Assembly: GCA_937888775.1 (NCBI GenBank)
Contig: CALAQT010000384.1
Coordinates: 1 to 15,768, forward strand
Reading direction: 5' to 3'
DNA from: an uncultured Actinomycetes bacterium
Lineage (GTDB): Bacteria; Actinomycetota; Thermoleophilia; Solirubrobacterales; Solirubrobacteraceae
Length of the DNA: 15,768 nt
The position numbers and the translations under genes were made by a program. Below are positions 12,573-15,768 of this stretch, one piece after another. The first letter of the stretch is position 1; each line of letters starts with the position of its first letter. Below the pieces are notes generated by a model that worked only from the letters and a program-made list of their open reading frames with translations, did not search any database and had not been told where the DNA came from.

Positions 12573-13804
12573 AGCGCTCGCGCCGCAGCGTCGGCTGCCA
12601 CCGCCGGTACCGAGCCGAGAACCGTGTAGGCGACACCATCGCGGGTGAAGCGCACGATCGTTCCGAGCGCAGTATCGAGCTCCTGGCCGGTCACGCCGTG
12701 GATTGAGACGGTCGGCAGGCTGAGCGTACTGCCACCGCCCTGGCCGGAGCTCTGGCTCTTGGCGGCGCCACCCGGGCTCGGGCTCTGTTCGATTACCGCC
12801 ACACCACCGAGGTTCTGGCCGTAGGTGACCAGCGCGGCGGGCTTACCGGCCCAATCGAGCAGCTGCACGGTCCGGCGCGGCAGGCCCACGAGCCTATTGG
12901 GGGCCATCAGCGTGAACGGAAGCCGGGCGGCGACCGCCGCTACGCCGCTGACGCTGGCCTGACTGCGGTGCGCCTTGCTCTTGGTCCGGGCGGCGTGGCC
13001 GGCTGCCGTCCCAAGGCCAGTGGTCGAGATCTTGACGACCTTGTCACCCAAGGGCGGTCTGATCGCGAAGTCCGAAGCCGGAACCGAGCCGTAGGAGATG
13101 TCGGTCGCAGCCAACTGGAGCACCGGCGTGTTGCTGCCGCGGGCGTAGATGGCGAAGCGCAGCGGCACGCCGCGGGCGGCGTCCCAGGCCAGCTCGGCCG
13201 AGCCCAGCAGACCGCCGTCGTGCTTGGGCGAGACGCTGACAGTGTAAGCCGCCTGCCCCGCCACGTCGCTGGGGGTGGCGCCGGAGATGTTGACGCTTCC
13301 CATCAGGCGGTTGAGGTCAGATTGGATCTGAGCGATGCTCGGCAGGGTGTCCGGCTTGGTCGCGCCGGCCTTCGCCGTGCTCTTGCCCTGGGGCAGCGTG
13401 CCCTTATAGACCGTGTTGGAGGATGGGTCGGAGATCCAGAAGGAGCCTTTGCTGACCAGCACCTGGGCGTCACCGTTGGCGGATTGCAACTCGAGGCGCA
13501 GCCGGTCGCTGGACAACCACAGGCGTCCGCGTGCGCCGGTGAGGATCGGATCGGATCCCAATCCGGATCCCTGGATCGCGCTGGTGTCGATCAGGTTGTT
13601 GGTGAACGTGATCCGAGCGCTGAGCCCGGTCACCGCCGGTGCCGAGAGCGCCTTATGTAGTGCCGGCGCGAGTCCGCTGCGCGGGGGGACCGGCCCGGAC
13701 CCAGAGGCCGCGAGGGCGATCGCGGTTCCGCCGGCAGCCGCCACGACCAGACCGGTCAGCGTTGCCAGCAACCGATGAGTTGAGACCGTACGCAGGTACT
13801 TCAT
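12569..13804 (-). CDS. Exported LolA/RseB-like protein of an ABC transporter operon
   Basis: A 411-aa protein. An N-terminal signal or anchor (basic 1-11, hydrophobic 12-33, then AAS-GSG) exports it; there is no lipobox Cys. The mature part resembles the LolA/LppX/RseB superfamily of lipid- or lipoprotein-binding half-barrels: SARITFTNNLID (62-73), GRLWLSSDRLRLELQ (92-106), VLVSKGSFWISDPSSNTVYKG (115-135; over two stretches), SDVAGQAAYTVSVSPK (178-193) and WDAARGVPLRFAIYA. The family call is by pattern, not by a decisive motif. A Gly/Ser-rich insert (~345-357) precedes a C-terminal segment on T(V)SIHG and FTRDGVAYTVLGSVP. GGAG lies 5 nt before ATG 13804. Its stop overlaps the ATPase GTG (GTGA). 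It may hold the substrate of the ABC transporter or sense envelope state. Confidence 0.7.
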   Translation of the reverse strand: MKYLRTVSTHRLLATLTGLVVAAAGGTAIALAASGSGPVPPRSGLAPALHKALSAPAVTGLSARITFTNNLIDTSAIQGSGLGSDPILTGARGRLWLSSDRLRLELQSANGDAQVLVSKGSFWISDPSSNTVYKGTLPQGKSTAKAGATKPDTLPSIAQIQSDLNRLMGSVNISGATPSDVAGQAAYTVSVSPKHDGGLLGSAELAWDAARGVPLRFAIYARGSNTPVLQLAATDISYGSVPASDFAIRPPLGDKVVKISTTGLGTAAGHAARTKSKAHRSQASVSGVAAVAARLPFTLMAPNRLVGLPRRTVQLLDWAGKPAALVTYGQNLGGVAVIEQSPSPGGAAKSQSSGQGGGSTLSLPTVSIHGVTGQELDTALGTIVRFTRDGVAYTVLGSVPAVAADAAARAL

Positions 13805-13921
13805 GGGGACTCCGCCTTTCTCGTGATAGAGCGAAGATAGGCCAGAAGCCTGAAATTAGTCTGACAGAGCGGATACCCGATCCCCGACAGCGGATGTGGC
13901 CGGAGCGCTACCGTCGTCGGT
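13805..13921. promoter_or_regulatory. Divergent intergenic region, LolA-like / glutamine amidotransferase
   Basis: A 117-bp gap, AT-richer than its surroundings. The minus strand carries TATCTT near 13837, a possible -10 for the LolA-ABC-regulator operon, and GGAG (13810-13813) as the ribosome site. The plus strand has TACCGT (13909-13914) 7 nt before ATG 13922. No operator is clearly recognisable. Confidence 0.4.
13909..13914 (+). promoter_or_regulatory. Candidate -10 element (TACCGT) of a leaderless amidotransferase transcript
   Basis: TACCGT fits TANNNT and ends 7 nt before the ATG at 13922. No Shine-Dalgarno site is present. The spacing suggests transcription starting at the ATG, as with the GNAT gene at 2034. 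Confidence 0.35.
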
Positions 13922-14791
13922 ATGTGCCGTCTGTTTGGGATGAGCGGGGGCCGGGAGCCGGTCAAGGCGACCTTTTGGCTGCTGGAGGCCCCAGATTCGC
14001 TGGCGCTTCAGAGCCGCAGGGAACCCGACGGCACCGGCCTGGGCGCGTTCACGGCAGCGGGGGAACCAGTCGTGTTCAAGCAGCCGCTGGCCGCCTTCGA
14101 GGATCACGAGTTCGCCTCCGAAGCTCGTGAGGTCAGCTCGCGCAACTTCGTCGCCCACGTCCGCTACGCGTCAAACGGCGCCGTGAACCTGCGCAACACC
14201 CATCCGTTTGAGCAGCATGGACGGCTGTTTGCCCACAACGGCGTGATCGGCGCCCTGGATCAGCTGGAGCACGAGCTCGGCGATGCCCGCTCGCTGGTCG
14301 GCGGCGACACCGATTCCGAGCGCTTTTTTGCGCTGATCACCAGGGAGATCGAGCGAACCAGGGAGATCGGCGCGGGGATTGTCAGCGCCGCCACTTGGGT
14401 GGCCGATCATCTGCCCGTGCTCTCGCTCAACTTCATCCTGATCACCGGATCGCAGCTGTGGGCGCTGCGCTATCCGGACATGCACGAGCTGCACCTCCTA
14501 GAACGAGAGCCCGGCGGACCGAGCGGCGGGCGCCACCTGGAGCACGCCAGCGCGAGGGGCAGCATTCGCGTTCGCTCCGGCCAGCTCGCCGACCGCCCCG
14601 CCGTGGTGGTCGCCACCGAGCGGATGGACGAGGACGCCGGCTGGCGCTCGATGCAGTCCGGCGAGCTGCTCCATGTCGACGCCGATCTCCGGGTGCAGAT
14701 CACGCGCCCGCTGGTCCGGCCGCCCGCATACCCTCTATCGCTCTCTGACCTCGATCCGAAGGCCGCCGCTTCACAGGGGGCTCCGGCATGA
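13922..14791 (+). CDS. Class II glutamine amidotransferase (YafJ-like)
   Basis: A 289-aa Ntn-type glutaminase domain protein. After Met removal Cys2 (MCRLFGMSG) becomes the N-terminal nucleophile. Further motifs are REPDGTGLGAF (33-43), FVAHVRYASNGAVNLRNTHPF (76-96; R81 contacts glutamine in the family), LFAHNGVIG (102-110; oxyanion Asn-Gly) and GDTDSERFF (128-136; glutamine amino-group Asp). It has no synthetase or phosphoribosyltransferase domain, so it resembles stand-alone YafJ/EgtC-type proteins, some of which hydrolyse gamma-glutamyl compounds. EgtC itself is less likely because no other ergothioneine genes are visible. Its TGA overlaps the ATG of the P450 gene (ATGA), which implies coupled expression and perhaps a shared pathway. 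Confidence 0.9.
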   Translation: MCRLFGMSGGREPVKATFWLLEAPDSLALQSRREPDGTGLGAFTAAGEPVVFKQPLAAFEDHEFASEAREVSSRNFVAHVRYASNGAVNLRNTHPFEQHGRLFAHNGVIGALDQLEHELGDARSLVGGDTDSERFFALITREIERTREIGAGIVSAATWVADHLPVLSLNFILITGSQLWALRYPDMHELHLLEREPGGPSGGRHLEHASARGSIRVRSGQLADRPAVVVATERMDEDAGWRSMQSGELLHVDADLRVQITRPLVRPPAYPLSLSDLDPKAAASQGAPA

Positions 14792-15768
14792 GCGCCACCC
14801 TGCCATCTGGCCACAGCGCCACGCGGCCTCCCGGCGCGAGCGCCCCCTTACCCCCCGGCCCGAGACTTCCCCGGGCGATCCAGACGGTCGGCTTCATGCT
14901 CGCCGGGGCGCGGTTTCTGGAGGCATGCCGGCGACGTTACGGCCCGGTGGTCACGTTCGGGACACTGTTTGACGAGCGGTTCGTGATGGTCTTCGATCCC
15001 GAGCTGGTCAAGGAGGTGTTCCGGGGTTCAGGCGAGCAGCTGCACGCCGGCGAGGCCAACGCGCTGCTCGGACCGATCCTCGGCGAGCGGTCGGTCCTGC
15101 TGCTTGACGGCGCCGAGCATCTGCGCCAGCGGCGGCTAATGCTCCCCCCCTTCCACGGCGCGCGGATGCTGGTTCACGAGCAGGCGATGCGCGACGCCGC
15201 CGATGTCGAGATCGATTCATGGCCGATCGGCGAGCCGTTCGCCCTGCTGGGGAGCATGCAGTCGCTGACGCTGCGCGTGATCCTGCGCGCGGTGTTCGGA
15301 TTTCAGCCCGGTCATGAGGAGGCCGAGCTGCGGCGCCGGCTGCGGGCGATGGTGGAGCCGCTGGCCCGTCCGCGCGGCCTGCTGATGGTCGCTGCGGCCG
15401 TGCGCGGGCGCCGCAACCGACGGGCGGTGATCCAGTTTGAGGCGCGCAAGCGCGCGGTCGACGAGATCCTCTACTACGAGATCGCGCGGCGGCGGGGGCA
15501 AGCTGATCTCGTTGAGCGCGACGACGTCTTCTCCGCGCTGCTGCTCGCCCAGGACGAGCACGGCGAGCGCCTGTCCGATCGCGAGGTGCGCGACGAACTG
15601 GTCACGCTGCTGCTCGCCGGCCATGAGACTACCGCCACCGGCCTGGCGTGGACGTTTGACCTGCTGCTGCACACGCCCCGCGTGCTGGCCCGGGCGCGGA
15701 TGGCGGAGCCCGAGTACCTCGACGCGGTGGTCAAGGAATCGCTGCGCATCCGCCCGGTGATCCCCGGC
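14788..15768 (+). CDS. Cytochrome P450 (3'-partial)
   Basis: Open from ATG 14788 to the window end (327 codons, no stop). Signs are a Pro-rich start LPPGPRLPRAI, RYGPVVTFGTLFDERFV, the C-helix segment HLRQRRLMLPPFHG, the I-helix oxygen-binding motif AGHETT (277-282) and the K-helix ExxR as E317-S-L-R320, followed by IRPVIPG. The Cys heme-ligand loop should lie some 60-100 residues beyond the window edge. There is no N-terminal membrane anchor, so it is soluble. The sequence style recalls broad bacterial P450 families that hydroxylate fatty acids, terpenoids or steroids; I cannot assign a substrate. It overlaps the amidotransferase stop as ATGA. No redox partner gene is adjacent within the window; the 3-Cys ferredoxin at 2624-2830 is one candidate. 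Confidence 0.93.
   Translation, partial: MSATLPSGHSATRPPGASAPLPPGPRLPRAIQTVGFMLAGARFLEACRRRYGPVVTFGTLFDERFVMVFDPELVKEVFRGSGEQLHAGEANALLGPILGERSVLLLDGAEHLRQRRLMLPPFHGARMLVHEQAMRDAADVEIDSWPIGEPFALLGSMQSLTLRVILRAVFGFQPGHEEAELRRRLRAMVEPLARPRGLLMVAAAVRGRRNRRAVIQFEARKRAVDEILYYEIARRRGQADLVERDDVFSALLLAQDEHGERLSDREVRDELVTLLLAGHETTATGLAWTFDLLLHTPRVLARARMAEPEYLDAVVKESLRIRPVIPG

Noticed and set aside
15008..15672. Minus-strand frames opposite the P450 gene
   Set aside because: The plus strand carries clear P450 motifs in an uninterrupted frame; the antisense products show none.
1..15768. CRISPR arrays, transposases, integrases, tRNA or rRNA genes
   Set aside because: No spaced direct-repeat array, terminal inverted repeats, recombinase motifs or RNA gene signatures were seen; the only tandem repeats are the short in-gene ones reported.

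Overview
This window is a high-GC (visibly around 70%), gene-dense stretch with tiny intergenic gaps, frequent GTG starts and many 4-nt stop/start overlaps (ATGA, GTGA). The gene content is an OmpR-type two-component system, a LolA-like/ABC-2 export module, a haem-b ferric-reductase-like membrane protein with ApbE and a NuoF-like protein, an acyl-CoA dehydrogenase and a P450. Together these suggest a high-GC actinobacterium, possibly of the Thermoleophilia/Solirubrobacterales type. That placement is an inference from style and gene content only. I see no rRNA, tRNA, CRISPR array, insertion sequence or phage gene.

Layout. (1) 2-769 (+): a class IV aminotransferase (aminodeoxychorismate lyase type) whose frame is open to the window edge, probably the C-terminal half of a PabB-PabC fusion. 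It converges on an acyl-CoA dehydrogenase (804-1949, -). (2) A PAT-type GNAT acetyltransferase (2034-2579, +) diverges from the dehydrogenase. (3) 2624-8216 (-): a sensor histidine kinase, a small Ala/Ser/Pro-rich membrane-anchored or exported protein, ApbE flavin transferase, a ferric-reductase-like six-helix membrane protein with an extra beta-rich tail, a NuoF-like flavo-iron-sulfur protein and a 3-Cys ferredoxin. The last four are stitched together by three consecutive ATGA overlaps. This looks like a dedicated electron-transfer module running from NAD(P)H to a membrane cytochrome b and perhaps an extracytoplasmic flavin. It is the most interesting system in the window. (4) 8308-10017 (+): a REC-GGDEF-EAL cyclic-di-GMP protein on the opposite strand. 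It sits exactly between the histidine kinase and an OmpR-family response regulator (10047-10703, -), which otherwise would be in canonical regulator-kinase order. (5) 10723-13804 (-): a LolA/RseB-like exported protein, an ABC ATPase and an ABC-2 permease, tightly overlapping and followed 19 nt later by the response regulator. (6) 13922-15768 (+): a YafJ-like class II glutamine amidotransferase overlapping (ATGA) a cytochrome P450 that runs off the window before its haem-Cys loop.

How they may work together (inference): the response regulator, co-transcribed with the envelope export module, and the histidine kinase, at the head of the redox operon, probably form one signalling pair linking the envelope to a membrane redox chain, with a phosphorylation-controlled c-di-GMP enzyme between them. 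Several proteins have substitutions at expected key positions: a cluster Cys replaced by Ala in the NuoF-like protein, KID changed to KIH in the EAL domain, and the acidic residue replaced by Asn in the GNAT.
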